DNA of 64,000 nt from Xanthobacteraceae bacterium (GTDB lineage: Bacteria > Pseudomonadota > Alphaproteobacteria > Rhizobiales > Xanthobacteraceae): contig JALHLQ010000004.1 of NCBI GenBank assembly GCA_022844485.1, positions 115,489 to 179,488 on the forward strand, in the 5' to 3' direction. Position numbers and translations under genes: made by a program. Below are positions 17,195 to 26,068 of the stretch, piece by piece; the stretch's first letter is position 1; every line of letters begins with the position of its first letter. A model generated the notes under the pieces. It was not told where the DNA came from, ran no database searches, and worked only from the letters and a program-made list of their open reading frames with translations.

Positions 17195-18835
17195 ATGGCC
17201 GCGATAGAGGCCGGCATGGATCGGTTAGGCCCCGTTAGGCGGCTCCTTCCGCTGGAGGCGAGGCATCGTTGGCGCAGCGTTGGAACGCCAATGGGCATGT
17301 TCCATGCCGTCGGCGATCCCGCAGCCGAGGAAGCGCTGATGTCTCTCTTGGCCGTGGGTGGTTTCCCCACGGCGGAGGCTGTCGCTGCGGCTGTGAAATC
17401 GGTGCGAGGCTTTTGGGCGTTGTTGCTGGATGGACCCGCAGGCCAATTGGCGGCCGTCGACCACGTCCGAAGCTTGCCGTTATTCTACGCCCAGGCGTCT
17501 GATGGCCCGATTATCGGAGACGATGCCCGCGGGGTTGCGCAGGCCGCGGGCCTGCACGCGTTCGACTCGATTGCGGTCGAAGACCTGGCGCTGTCCGGCT
17601 ATGCGACCGGACCACGCACGCTGCTGGCGGGCCTCTCCCAACTGGTGGCCGGCGAAGTCGTGGTGTGGCCTGCGGGTGGTCAAGCGGCGCGTGCCCGGCA
17701 TCACGCGTACAAGCCATCGGAAGAGGCGGTGGCACCGGTTTCCACGCAGGCCCTTGGTATGGCGCTGGATGTGGCGATCGACCGACTGCTGATCAAGGCT
17801 GCGGGCCGGCCAATCGGCGTTCCGCTATCTGGCGGCCTCGACTCCCGCTTTGTGCTTGCCAAGATGGTCGAGCGCGGCCACAAGCCCTTGTTCTCGTTTT
17901 CCTACGGCCCGAAGAACAACAGTGATGCCGAGATTGCCCGGCTCGTGGCGGAGCGGCTTGGCGTTCCGTGGCAGTTTGTCGCTACATCAGGTTCACAGAT
18001 CAGGTCGTTTTTTGAATCACAGGCCCGCCGCGACTATTGGCGATTTGCGGACGGTTTGGCGTCAGTCCCCAATATGCAGGACGTCTTGCCGCTGGCCGTA
18101 TTGCTTCAAGCCGATGCTATGCCGCCCGATTCTGTCATCGTCAACGGCCAGACCGGTGATTTCATCAGTGGCGCGCATATTCCGCGCAAGTTAGTCGACG
18201 CGGTCAATGTGAAGCCTGCCGAACTGTTCGATGCGCTCATCGACAAGCATTTTTCCTTGTGGCGATCGCAACTCAGCGCAGAGCGCCGACGTACTATCCG
18301 CGCGCGTATCGCTGCGGCGCTCGGTCTCGACCAGGACGGGCCCGCGATGACGCCGACGGCCGCGGCGTCGCATTACGAGCGATACGAACACGCCGAGCGT
18401 CAGTCAAAATTTGTGGTCAACGGTCAGCGATCATATGAGTGGCACGGGCTCGATTGGCACCTGCCGCTGTGGGATCGCGATGTCGTCGACTTGTTCGCGC
18501 GCGCTCCGCTCGCCGACCGCGCGCATCAATCGCTTTATCGACGCTATCTGTACGAGTGGAACTACAAGGGTGTGTTCTCGGACATAAATCGCAAGGTTAC
18601 CGCGTGGCCACGGGTCACCAGCGCGCTGCTCGCACCCGTCGCCGTCGCATTGCGCCTTGCGGTTGGCCGGCAGCGCCGCGACCAGCTCTTCCGTTACGTG
18701 AATTATTTCGACCGCTTTGGCGATCACTATAAGGCGTTTGGATTCAAGGAGTTTGCGTGCAACGTGCAGGATGCGCGCAATCCTGCAGCGCTTTACGTCA
18801 GAACCTGGCTGCGCGAAAATGGCGTCGCTTTTTGA
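17195..18835 (+). CDS. asparagine-synthase-like amidoligase lacking the N-terminal Cys
   Basis: Two-domain asparagine synthase fold. The ATP pyrophosphatase PP-loop SGGLDSR is at residues 212-218, followed by FSFSYGPKNNSDAEIARLVAERLG and the late NGQTGDFISG. The N-terminal domain is a degenerate glutaminase domain: it shows VRGFWALLLDG and GDDARGVAQ but no Cys2, so it should not hydrolyse glutamine. It may use free ammonia or another amine on an adenylated carboxylate, for example a uronic or ulosonic acid. I chose the ATG at 17195; a TTG at 17132 overlapping the aldolase stop is possible. Confidence 0.8.
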   Translation: MAAIEAGMDRLGPVRRLLPLEARHRWRSVGTPMGMFHAVGDPAAEEALMSLLAVGGFPTAEAVAAAVKSVRGFWALLLDGPAGQLAAVDHVRSLPLFYAQASDGPIIGDDARGVAQAAGLHAFDSIAVEDLALSGYATGPRTLLAGLSQLVAGEVVVWPAGGQAARARHHAYKPSEEAVAPVSTQALGMALDVAIDRLLIKAAGRPIGVPLSGGLDSRFVLAKMVERGHKPLFSFSYGPKNNSDAEIARLVAERLGVPWQFVATSGSQIRSFFESQARRDYWRFADGLASVPNMQDVLPLAVLLQADAMPPDSVIVNGQTGDFISGAHIPRKLVDAVNVKPAELFDALIDKHFSLWRSQLSAERRRTIRARIAAALGLDQDGPAMTPTAAASHYERYEHAERQSKFVVNGQRSYEWHGLDWHLPLWDRDVVDLFARAPLADRAHQSLYRRYLYEWNYKGVFSDINRKVTAWPRVTSALLAPVAVALRLAVGRQRRDQLFRYVNYFDRFGDHYKAFGFKEFACNVQDARNPAALYVRTWLRENGVAF

Positions 18836-18872
18836 GCAAATCCCCGGCGCCTGATCACGTAGATCATCGACC

Positions 18873-20126
18873 GTGCGAATCCTCTACGTTTGCCGCGTAT
18901 TCAGCGGCTTCGAAACCAGCCTCGAAACGGGTCGCTGGTTGCCGACCGGGGCGCCAACCATTTACCGGGTCATGGAGGCGCTGGATCGCGGCTCGAACGA
19001 AGTCCGGTTTGTCATGCCGTGCAAAGGTGTCGGCAGAGATTACCGCACCAGTTGGACCGCGCCGGATGATCGCGAGGTAAAGCTCGATGGATTGCGGCAC
19101 CCCGTCCGTGTTCTAGCGAGCGAACACCGTTATCCTGCGTGGATCGGTCCCCTGCGCGGGCCGCTAACGACGCTCCGGCACATCTGGCGCCTCTGGCGCA
19201 GCGTACGGGCCGAGCGGCCGGATCTGGTCTATGTGGATCGTTCAAATGTTGTGTTCGGAGCGCTGGTGGCCTGTCTGACGGGCATCCCCGTGGTGCTACG
19301 GATTATGGGTGTTTACCCGTCGATGTGGGAAACGCTTCGGAGCAGGTCCATCGCGGACCGCATCACCCGCTGGGCGTATCGTGCACCCTTCGCTTTGGTG
19401 ATTTGTACACAGGACGGCAGCGGTGGCGAGTATTGGCTGCCAAAGGCGCTGCGAACGGGCGCGTCGTTCCACATGCTGTTGAACGGCTTCGATGGCGTCG
19501 CCCGCGCTTCCGAGCCGGATGTGCGGCTCGACGCCATTCCGCGCGATCGGACGGTTGTGTTGTTTGTTGGCCGCTTCGAAACGATCAAGGGCTGCGAAGA
19601 ATTCGCCGATGCGATGCTGAAGGTTCATGCAAGCGGTCGCCGGGATATTCACGCCGTGATGATTGGAACCGGCAGGTTGCATGATCGTGTGAGTGCCCGC
19701 GTCGCTGCCGCCGGCGCTGATGAGATGTTCACTTTCATCGACCGTCTGCCGCACGATCAGATCCCGGAAGCCCACCGTCGTTCGGACATTTACGTTTCGC
19801 TTAACCGACTAGGCCAGTTGAGCAATGCCAACTTGGAAGCAATGTCGATGGGTGCGTGCATGATTGTCCCGCCGCCGCAGCCTGAGCTCGGTATCGATAT
19901 CGCGACGCAGGAAATCATCGACGATTCTGCGGTGGTGCGGCTCCCAATGGAAGATCAGATCGATGCGCTTGCCGCTGCAATCTGCGCGCTCGCGGATGCA
20001 CCCGGCAGACGTGAGATGCTGCGTGCGAATATGCGGGCGGTAGCAGCGCGCGCCGTGAAGACGTGGGATACGCGCGTCGCGGAGGAACTCGCCCTGATCG
20101 GCGAGAAAGCCGGATGCCGGTTTTGA
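18873..20126 (+). CDS. family 4 glycosyltransferase (GT-B)
   Basis: Retaining GT-B transferase of 417 residues. The C-terminal donor-binding half has VGRFETIKGCEEFADAM and SLNRLGQLSNANLEAMSMG, the EX7E-like region of GT4 enzymes, with NLEAMSMGACMIV. The N-terminal acceptor half begins MRILYVCRVFSGFETSLETGRW. The start is a GTG at 18873. It overlaps the next GT4 gene by 13 bases. Probably builds one linkage of the repeat unit; the sugar is unknown. Confidence 0.85.
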   Translation: MRILYVCRVFSGFETSLETGRWLPTGAPTIYRVMEALDRGSNEVRFVMPCKGVGRDYRTSWTAPDDREVKLDGLRHPVRVLASEHRYPAWIGPLRGPLTTLRHIWRLWRSVRAERPDLVYVDRSNVVFGALVACLTGIPVVLRIMGVYPSMWETLRSRSIADRITRWAYRAPFALVICTQDGSGGEYWLPKALRTGASFHMLLNGFDGVARASEPDVRLDAIPRDRTVVLFVGRFETIKGCEEFADAMLKVHASGRRDIHAVMIGTGRLHDRVSARVAAAGADEMFTFIDRLPHDQIPEAHRRSDIYVSLNRLGQLSNANLEAMSMGACMIVPPPQPELGIDIATQEIIDDSAVVRLPMEDQIDALAAAICALADAPGRREMLRANMRAVAARAVKTWDTRVAEELALIGEKAGCRF

Positions 20127-21232
20127 GCGATAGTCGTGTTGATGTCATGCTGGTCATCTCCGACCTGGGAAGCGGAGGCGCGCAGCGCGTCGTTTGCGCG
20201 CTCGCTTCGCACTGGGCGGCCGCAGGACGCAAGGTTGCGGTTGCGACATTGTCGGCACCCGACGACGATTTCTTCCACTTGCCGGACGCCGTCACGCGCG
20301 CCTCAATCGGGCTCAACAGTGCTTCTAGTTCAGCGGTTTCGGGACTCATCAGCAATGCACGCCGGGTTTGGCGTTTGCGGCGTGCCCTGAAGCGGTTGAA
20401 ACCGGTGGTGGCGGTCGGTTTCGTTGGGCCGACAGCTGCGCTCCTGGTTGCGGCCGCTTTTGGTACTGGCGTCCGGGTCGTTGCGGCGGAGCGCAATGAT
20501 CCCGCACGGCAAAGTTTCGGGCCCATCTGGGATCGGCTGCGCCGAGCCGCTTACCGCTACGCCGATCGCGTCACCGTAAATTCACCTGGGGCGATTGAAG
20601 CGCTCGGCAGGCTCGTTCCGGTCGGGCGGTTATTGTTCACGCCGAATCCGATACCTACTGCGACGGTAGGACCGCGTGCGTCGCTGCAAGAACCTACCAT
20701 TCTAGCGGTAGGACGTTTGCACCGGCAAAAGGGGTTCGATGTCCTTCTGAACGCCTTTGCTCGTGTACAGAGCCATGGATGGCGGCTCGTTTTCGTTGGT
20801 GAGGGGAGCGACCGCGAGAAGCTGGAAGCGCAGGCACAGGCCCTCGGGATTGCAGGGCGCGTGCGTTTCGAGGGCGTGGTGAACGATCCGGCGCCGTATT
20901 ACCGCGCCGCCGACATTTTTGTCCTGCCCTCGCGGCATGAAGGCACGCCCAATGCGCTCACCGAGGCGATGGCTTTCGGGCTCCCGGTTATCGTGAGCGA
21001 TGGTTCGCCAGGACCGCTGAGTCTGGTGGAAAACGGTACCAACGGGTTGGTTACGCCGGTTGAGAACGTACCGGCATTGACCGAAGCGCTGGAGCGCCTG
21101 ATGGCGGATGCCGGCGAGCGTGCGCGCCTTGGCGCCGCGGCGCGGACAGCTATGGCGGGGCGGCGCGCGCGCGACGAGGCATTCGCCTTGTGGGACCGCG
21201 CTATCGAATTCGCGTCCGCCGGCACGCGATGA
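20114..21232 (+). CDS. family 4 glycosyltransferase (GT-B)
   Basis: Typical GT4 protein. The N-terminal loop GSGGAQRVVCALASHW is present, the hinge gives VGRLHRQKGFDVLLNAF, and FVLPSRHEGTPNALTEAMAFG provides both conserved Glu residues of the EX7E motif. I use the ATG at 20114, inside the end of the upstream GT4, since the family N-terminus (VDVMLVISDLGSGG) begins just after it; a start at 20063 would add residues shared with the other gene. The stop overlaps the next gene as ATGA. Not closely similar to the preceding GT4, so not a recent duplicate. Confidence 0.9.
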   Translation: MPVLSDSRVDVMLVISDLGSGGAQRVVCALASHWAAAGRKVAVATLSAPDDDFFHLPDAVTRASIGLNSASSSAVSGLISNARRVWRLRRALKRLKPVVAVGFVGPTAALLVAAAFGTGVRVVAAERNDPARQSFGPIWDRLRRAAYRYADRVTVNSPGAIEALGRLVPVGRLLFTPNPIPTATVGPRASLQEPTILAVGRLHRQKGFDVLLNAFARVQSHGWRLVFVGEGSDREKLEAQAQALGIAGRVRFEGVVNDPAPYYRAADIFVLPSRHEGTPNALTEAMAFGLPVIVSDGSPGPLSLVENGTNGLVTPVENVPALTEALERLMADAGERARLGAAARTAMAGRRARDEAFALWDRAIEFASAGTR

Positions 21233-22386
21233 GCGACTGCGCCGTTCACATACTTTCCGACGGACTGCGGTCGCCAAATTCCATGGCGCTCGTTTATCCG
21301 CTGGTCGTGCACGAGTACGCCCTTCGTAATCGTGGCATCGTGGTGCGTATCTTCGAAACGGCAGAGCGGAATTATGCCGACTGCGATCTGTTGATTGTCG
21401 ATAGCAAGCATTTTACCGGACCCGAACGGGGACAGCTTTCGTTCGTTCAGGACGCGCTGCAAAGCTTCGGCATGAAAGTGCCCCTGGTTTGGTATGACTC
21501 CACAGACAGTGCGGGGTGGCTGGTTGGCGGCGTGGTGCCGCTGGTGCGGCGCTACTTCAAGAACCAACTCCTGCGGGATAGGAGCGCCTATACGCGGCCG
21601 ATGTACGGACGCCGGGCATATACTGATTTTTATCACCGCACAGCCGGTGTAGTTGATCTGCAGCCGGAAGTGGCGCCTGCGCTGACGGATAGAGACCAAC
21701 TCGATCGGGTGCGGCTCGGATGGAATTCGGGCCTTGCCGATTATTCTCGTTGGGGCCCACTGCGGGCGGAGCTGTATCGGCGTTTTCGGTTCCCCGGTCT
21801 GCAGAAGGGGAGGGAGTTCACGCCGGCATCGAGGTCGCGTCGCAACCGGCTCTCGTGCCGGATGGGCATCTCGTATAGCCGGGATACTGTAGCGTATCAG
21901 AGGCGGCGGCTGGCGGCGCAACTCGGTCAACGTCTTAAGACGGACAAGCTCGGCCGCGGAGCGTACTTCTCCGAATTGCGCGATAGCCGTCTCGTCGTGT
22001 CGCCGTTTGGTCTGGGAGAAATCACGCTGAAAGACTTCGAGGTCTTTCTAACCGGCGGCTTGCTGGTCAAACCCGATATGAGCCATCTCGAAACTTGGCC
22101 TGATCTTTACCGGCCGGACGAGACCATGGCGGCCTTCGCCTGGGATCTGTCGGACTTTGAGGCGGTCATCGACCGGTATCTGGCCGAACCCAAGCACGCC
22201 TTGGAGGTGGCCGCTGCCGGGCAGAACCTCTATTTGCGTCACGTTTCCGGCAATGAGGCGTCTAATCTGTTCGCCGACCGTTTTGCCGCTCTGGTCGGCG
22301 AGGCTCTTACCAACGCGGGCAATCCCGTGTTCGATCCGGTATCGCCGCGGTCACCCACCGCGACAACCGTGGGGCTTAAAGCGTGA
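21229..22386 (+). CDS. glycosyltransferase-like protein (GT-B C-terminal domain)
   Basis: A 385-residue protein of no well-known family. The C-terminal region, with RLVVSPFGLGEITLKDFEVFLTGGLLVKPDMSHLETWPDLY and later AVIDRYLAEPKHALEVAAAGQNLYLRHVS, resembles the glycosyl-transferase group 1 domain found in CgeB-like proteins. The N-terminal part has GLRSPNSMALVYP and DCDLLIVDSKHF. It starts with ATGA overlapping the preceding stop, and a GTG-initiated small ORF overlaps its own stop. A transferase role is likely from both sequence and context, with moderate certainty. Confidence 0.65.
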   Translation: MSDCAVHILSDGLRSPNSMALVYPLVVHEYALRNRGIVVRIFETAERNYADCDLLIVDSKHFTGPERGQLSFVQDALQSFGMKVPLVWYDSTDSAGWLVGGVVPLVRRYFKNQLLRDRSAYTRPMYGRRAYTDFYHRTAGVVDLQPEVAPALTDRDQLDRVRLGWNSGLADYSRWGPLRAELYRRFRFPGLQKGREFTPASRSRRNRLSCRMGISYSRDTVAYQRRRLAAQLGQRLKTDKLGRGAYFSELRDSRLVVSPFGLGEITLKDFEVFLTGGLLVKPDMSHLETWPDLYRPDETMAAFAWDLSDFEAVIDRYLAEPKHALEVAAAGQNLYLRHVSGNEASNLFADRFAALVGEALTNAGNPVFDPVSPRSPTATTVGLKA

Positions 22387-22649
22387 CGGTCTGGCTGTGG
22401 GCCGCTTTGGTAGCGGCGGGTGCCTATGCCGCTCTCCATGTCTGCGCGGCAGTCTGGAATCGTTATTTGGCATTGCCCAGGCCGGCTTCATTCCCGCCAG
22501 CCGCGCGGTTGCTGGTCGCCGCTTGTCTGTCGGATCCGAACTCTGAGCTGGCGCCTATGGCGAGGCCAGACATATGGCGGGCCTCGTCGCAAGGTTCCGC
22601 GCATGAGAACTCCAATTGCGCGTATCCTTGTGCACTTGATCAATCGTGA
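22383..22649 (+). CDS. small hypothetical protein with N-terminal membrane segment
   Basis: An 88-residue frame starting with a GTG that overlaps the upstream stop (GTGA). The first 25 residues (TVWLWAALVAAGAYAALHV) form one likely transmembrane helix; the rest is not recognised. After about position 22560 a different frame, ending at 22707, looks equally protein-like (ARILVHLINRELWLGD), which could mean the original gene was longer and has been frameshifted. Treat as a doubtful gene or gene remnant. Confidence 0.35.
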   Translation: MTVWLWAALVAAGAYAALHVCAAVWNRYLALPRPASFPPAARLLVAACLSDPNSELAPMARPDIWRASSQGSAHENSNCAYPCALDQS

Positions 22650-22710
22650 GCTATGGCTTGGTGACGCCACGCAGCCGCTGCCTGCGCCGACCGCCCGCGT
22701 ATCCTGAAAC

Positions 22711-24153
22711 ATGCCGAATCTGGAATCTGAACTTTTGCGCCAGCAGGCGAAGTCCGCGAAGCTTTGGCTGATACTTATCTTGATAGCCGCGGCGGCGCTG
22801 CGCTTTGGTTATCAGGAGGGCATGCTGGCCTTCGGCGGCAGCTTTCATAATGGCAGCGACTCAGGAAAATACCTGGCGATCGCCGACACCATTTATGAGA
22901 CCGGCCAATTCGGTCGAATGTCGGGCGGTGTTGTCCAGGAAGAGGTGAACCGGATGCCGGTTTACCCGTATTTCCTGGCAGGTGTGTTTGCGCTCTTCGG
23001 GAAGGGCAATCTTTACGCAGTGGTACTGGTGCAGATTCTTCTCGACATTGCCATGATCGCGGGCTTGGCACTGGCGGCGGCCGCAATCGACCGGCGCCTG
23101 ATCGTCCCGGTCGCGGCGGTCGCGGCGGTCATACCGAATTTTTTGGTGCACGTTTCTTACGTTCTGACCGAAACGGTTTTTCTGTTCTTTTTCGTCTGGG
23201 GACTGTGCGCTACGCTCTGGGCAATTCGAGGGCGCCGCACGGGATGGCTTCTGGCCGCCGCCGGCATTTGTTTCGGCGCGACCCTGCTGACGCGCCCGGT
23301 CATGATGTTCTTCCCGATTGCGCTGTTTGTCACTCTGCTGGTCACGCTTCCGCGCGCGGCCGCCGCGAACTTCGGACGCAGGCTGGTACTGGCCGCGCTG
23401 CCGGGGATCATCGTGGTCGCCTTCGCCGTGCCGCGGGTCGTCGAAAACTATCGGGATTACGGTGTCCCGATATTGACCAACCAGTCGGGCACCCATCTTT
23501 TGAAGTGGATCTATCCTTGTCTGCGGACGCCATGGACTTGTTCCAGCTTGGGTCAGGCGTGGAAGGAGAGTGAGCCGATCGTCAGAGAACGCATTGACGC
23601 ATTGCCCGAGTCGGAGCGTGCCAATCCCGCGCGGATCGATATGGTGATGCGTGAAGTTGGCGCCCAGCGGATCGCGGAGCTCGGCGCGAAGCAAATCGCG
23701 CTGGGCATGGCGGTCGGAATGTTCAAAAACATTATTCAGACGGGCTTCTATGAAGTTCTGACCCAATTCCGCCAACCGCCAACATTCTTTTCGGCGATGC
23801 CGGGGCACACGATCAGTGAGCGGATTAGGAACTTCGTGACAGTAAATGAGGGAAACCTATTTATGCTGTTCTGGGCGATCGCGCAGGCAACCTTGCTTCT
23901 GTCGCGCGGCGTGCAACTGGTCGGCGTCGGCGCGGGATTGGTGCGGCCTGAAACCCGTCCGTACGTGCTGTTTCTCGTGATGACCGTCGCCTATTTTCTG
24001 GTCGTGAGCGGGCCAGTTGCTGACCCAAAATACCGAATCCCGATGGAGCCTGCGCTGCTCATCCTGTTTTCGTTGGGACTGTACAGCATGTTTGATTGGG
24101 TGCGCGCGCGTCGCCGTCAGTCCGGTCAACTTCTGCGGCATGAACTAGCGTGA
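22711..24153 (+). CDS. GT-C type integral membrane glycosyltransferase-like protein
   Basis: About 480 residues with roughly ten to twelve hydrophobic segments. The first luminal loop has the acidic motif GSDSGKYLAIADTI expected of polyprenyl-phosphate-sugar-dependent GT-C enzymes (PMT/ArnT-like). RMPVYPYFLA follows and the C-terminal end has DPKYRIPMEPALLILFSL. It shares layout and several motifs with the minus-strand protein at 29783-31168 (NQSGTHLLKWI against PQSGMHLSRWI; DPKYRIPMEPALL against SPKYRLPIEPLLM), so the two are paralogues. Probably adds a lipid-linked sugar in the periplasm. Confidence 0.78.
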   Translation: MPNLESELLRQQAKSAKLWLILILIAAAALRFGYQEGMLAFGGSFHNGSDSGKYLAIADTIYETGQFGRMSGGVVQEEVNRMPVYPYFLAGVFALFGKGNLYAVVLVQILLDIAMIAGLALAAAAIDRRLIVPVAAVAAVIPNFLVHVSYVLTETVFLFFFVWGLCATLWAIRGRRTGWLLAAAGICFGATLLTRPVMMFFPIALFVTLLVTLPRAAAANFGRRLVLAALPGIIVVAFAVPRVVENYRDYGVPILTNQSGTHLLKWIYPCLRTPWTCSSLGQAWKESEPIVRERIDALPESERANPARIDMVMREVGAQRIAELGAKQIALGMAVGMFKNIIQTGFYEVLTQFRQPPTFFSAMPGHTISERIRNFVTVNEGNLFMLFWAIAQATLLLSRGVQLVGVGAGLVRPETRPYVLFLVMTVAYFLVVSGPVADPKYRIPMEPALLILFSLGLYSMFDWVRARRRQSGQLLRHELA

Positions 24154-25232
24154 CTGATATCGGTCAAATGATCACCTTCGCAACGGTCACGTCGCGCGGC
24201 TACATCGACCAGGCCGCCGGCCTGATTCTGAATTTGCGCGAATACTATCCCTCGGCCGAGATCGTTGTCTGCGCGCTCGACGTGGACACCCAGCGGGCGT
24301 TCGAGGTTGTGGCCGATGCAAATGTGACCTGTATAGCGGCGGCAGAAGTCTGGGGCCCTGATTGCTGGCGTAATATCTCGAGCCGCATGAGTGTGCCGGA
24401 GCGCGCCTTCGCGTCTAAATCTGCGCTGGTGGCTTGGGCCGTTGAAACCCGCAATCGGCCGGTTCTCTTATTGGACAGCGATTTGCTGTTTCTTGCCCGC
24501 ACTGACGACATGATCGAAAGCCTGCAACATCATCCGCTGTTGCTCGTGCCGGGCCGCCACCCGTGGGACGCGTGGCGGAAGACCGCTAATTTCGGCCTGT
24601 TTTCGGCCGGTATCATCGGGGTGGCGCCATCGGCGGTTTCCATGGCGCGGTCATGGCGGGCAATGTGCTTCGAGGCGTGTATGGCGACGTCGCTGTCGGG
24701 GCTCTACTACGAACAAAAATATCTCGACTATTTCGTTTCGGTCGACGGTCTGAAGATTTTTAACGATCCCGGAATAAACGTTTCTCAGACCCTGCTTAAA
24801 TTGCTGGGGCCGCGGCGGAATGAAGATGGGTCATGGCAAGTTACCGGCGGGACGCCGCTACGTATCTATCATGCGAGTCGCAGCACGGACGAAGAGTTCG
24901 AGCTGGCCAAAATAAAGGTGGAGTACAACCGCCGCGGGCTGGCGGCCTTTGGCCTGGCGGAAAAGCTTGCGCCGCGAGAGCAAAAGACCGGCAGCCGTGT
25001 CGGACTCGCAGCATTGGTCCGTTTGGTCCGGATTGGCAGCGGGCTTGAAGGAATTTCGAATCTGCTCGATCGCATGAGCCGGGGGTTGATCACACTTCAT
25101 CGTGTGTTGACGCTAAATGACGGTACGTTGCGAGCGCGCATCCACGAGGCGTACCGAGTCCGGTCGCGGCTTCAGACCTCGCTGGAACGCGCTGCCTATC
25201 CGAATGCTGATCTAGATAGCGATAAGAGATGA
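24150..25232 (+). CDS. GT-A-like nucleotide-diphospho-sugar transferase
   Basis: Starts with a GTG overlapping the previous stop. The N-terminus (MITFATVTSRGYIDQAAGLILNLREYYPSAEIVV) and the DxD-like VLLLDSDLLFL near residue 108 resemble GT8-type or putative nucleotide-diphospho-sugar transferases. Further on are AGIIGVAPS and YYEQKYLDYFV, where such enzymes examine the acceptor and donor. The C-terminal third is basic and not recognised. A 32-codon mini-ORF overlaps its stop. Likely a cytoplasmic glycosyltransferase; donor unknown. Confidence 0.65.
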   Translation: MTDIGQMITFATVTSRGYIDQAAGLILNLREYYPSAEIVVCALDVDTQRAFEVVADANVTCIAAAEVWGPDCWRNISSRMSVPERAFASKSALVAWAVETRNRPVLLLDSDLLFLARTDDMIESLQHHPLLLVPGRHPWDAWRKTANFGLFSAGIIGVAPSAVSMARSWRAMCFEACMATSLSGLYYEQKYLDYFVSVDGLKIFNDPGINVSQTLLKLLGPRRNEDGSWQVTGGTPLRIYHASRSTDEEFELAKIKVEYNRRGLAAFGLAEKLAPREQKTGSRVGLAALVRLVRIGSGLEGISNLLDRMSRGLITLHRVLTLNDGTLRARIHEAYRVRSRLQTSLERAAYPNADLDSDKR

Positions 25233-25327
25233 GCACGTATTCTAACTCGCGGTACGACAAGACCGGCATCGCAAACGATCGCGCCGTCGATGAAACGGCG
25301 GTGAGGTCAATGGGAAAGGGACGCTAG
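25229..25327 (+). CDS. possible 32-residue mini-ORF between two locus genes
   Basis: An ATG overlaps the upstream stop (ATGA) and opens a 32-codon frame ending in TAG at 25325, four bases before the methyltransferase ATG at 25332. The peptide is hydrophilic, with no signal or motif. It may only be a coupling leader that carries ribosomes across the gap, or a remnant of an older N-terminus of the methyltransferase. No database support can be claimed. Confidence 0.2.
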   Translation: MSTYSNSRYDKTGIANDRAVDETAVRSMGKGR

Positions 25328-25331
25328 CGCG

Positions 25332-26036
25332 ATGATCAATGCCAGCTGCGAAATCGATTATCTGTATCGCGGTCTGCGCGCGCTGGTTGGGTTTCGCAGC
25401 AAGACCGCGCTCGCTTGGCTGCGCCATGGTCATTTTGTACGAGCGCGTGCGATCCGTTCGTATCTCGACGCTCATCCAGACGGCAAACTCCACCTCGGTT
25501 CGACGAATTCATTGCCCGGATTTCTTAATTCCCAGATCATGGGAGCGGTGCCGATCGACGTCGTCCGGCCTCTACCGCTACCGGATAGATCTTTTGTCTT
25601 GATATATTCGTCTCATTTGGTTGAGCATCTTCACCGATTGCAGTTTTTCGATTTTCTAGCGGAGAGCCGTCGGGTATTGAAGCCGGGTGGGCTGCATCTC
25701 ATTGCAACGCCGTCGGCCGAGAAAATAGCGCGCACACTTTACGGACCGGACAGCCCGGAAAAGTCGACATTGTTGGAAGCGGGTGCGCGATTCTACCCGG
25801 AGCCGTTCCATACGCCTGCGCACCAGCTCAATCTGACGATGCGGGCCTATGGGCACCGCTTTCTCTACGATCTTGCGTTCATGCGGGAGGCAGGACGGGC
25901 TGCCGGCTTCGCCAGCGTGGAGTCGATTGACAATTTCGATTTGCCGGACGCGCATTTGAGCGAGTATGTGGGCAGCAGGAAATCCAAGCGCTGGTACTGC
26001 GAGACCGAGACCTATGTTTTCCGCGTTCCCGGATAA
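25332..26036 (+). CDS. class I SAM-dependent methyltransferase (type 11)
   Basis: A 234-residue methyltransferase. The post-motif region is clear: FVLIYSSHLVEHL, then the typical ESRRVLKPGGLHLIATPS (motif III). Motif I is short and atypical (KLHLGSTNSLPGFLNS) where ubiquinone-methyltransferase-like proteins have a glycine-rich loop, so a complete active site is less certain. Similar proteins occur in O-antigen loci as sugar methyltransferases. It sits between a GT-A gene and the wecB homologue. Confidence 0.75.
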   Translation: MINASCEIDYLYRGLRALVGFRSKTALAWLRHGHFVRARAIRSYLDAHPDGKLHLGSTNSLPGFLNSQIMGAVPIDVVRPLPLPDRSFVLIYSSHLVEHLHRLQFFDFLAESRRVLKPGGLHLIATPSAEKIARTLYGPDSPEKSTLLEAGARFYPEPFHTPAHQLNLTMRAYGHRFLYDLAFMREAGRAAGFASVESIDNFDLPDAHLSEYVGSRKSKRWYCETETYVFRVPG

Positions 26037-26068
26037 CACGTCAGCCGTTGAAGAGCCGCACGAATCCT

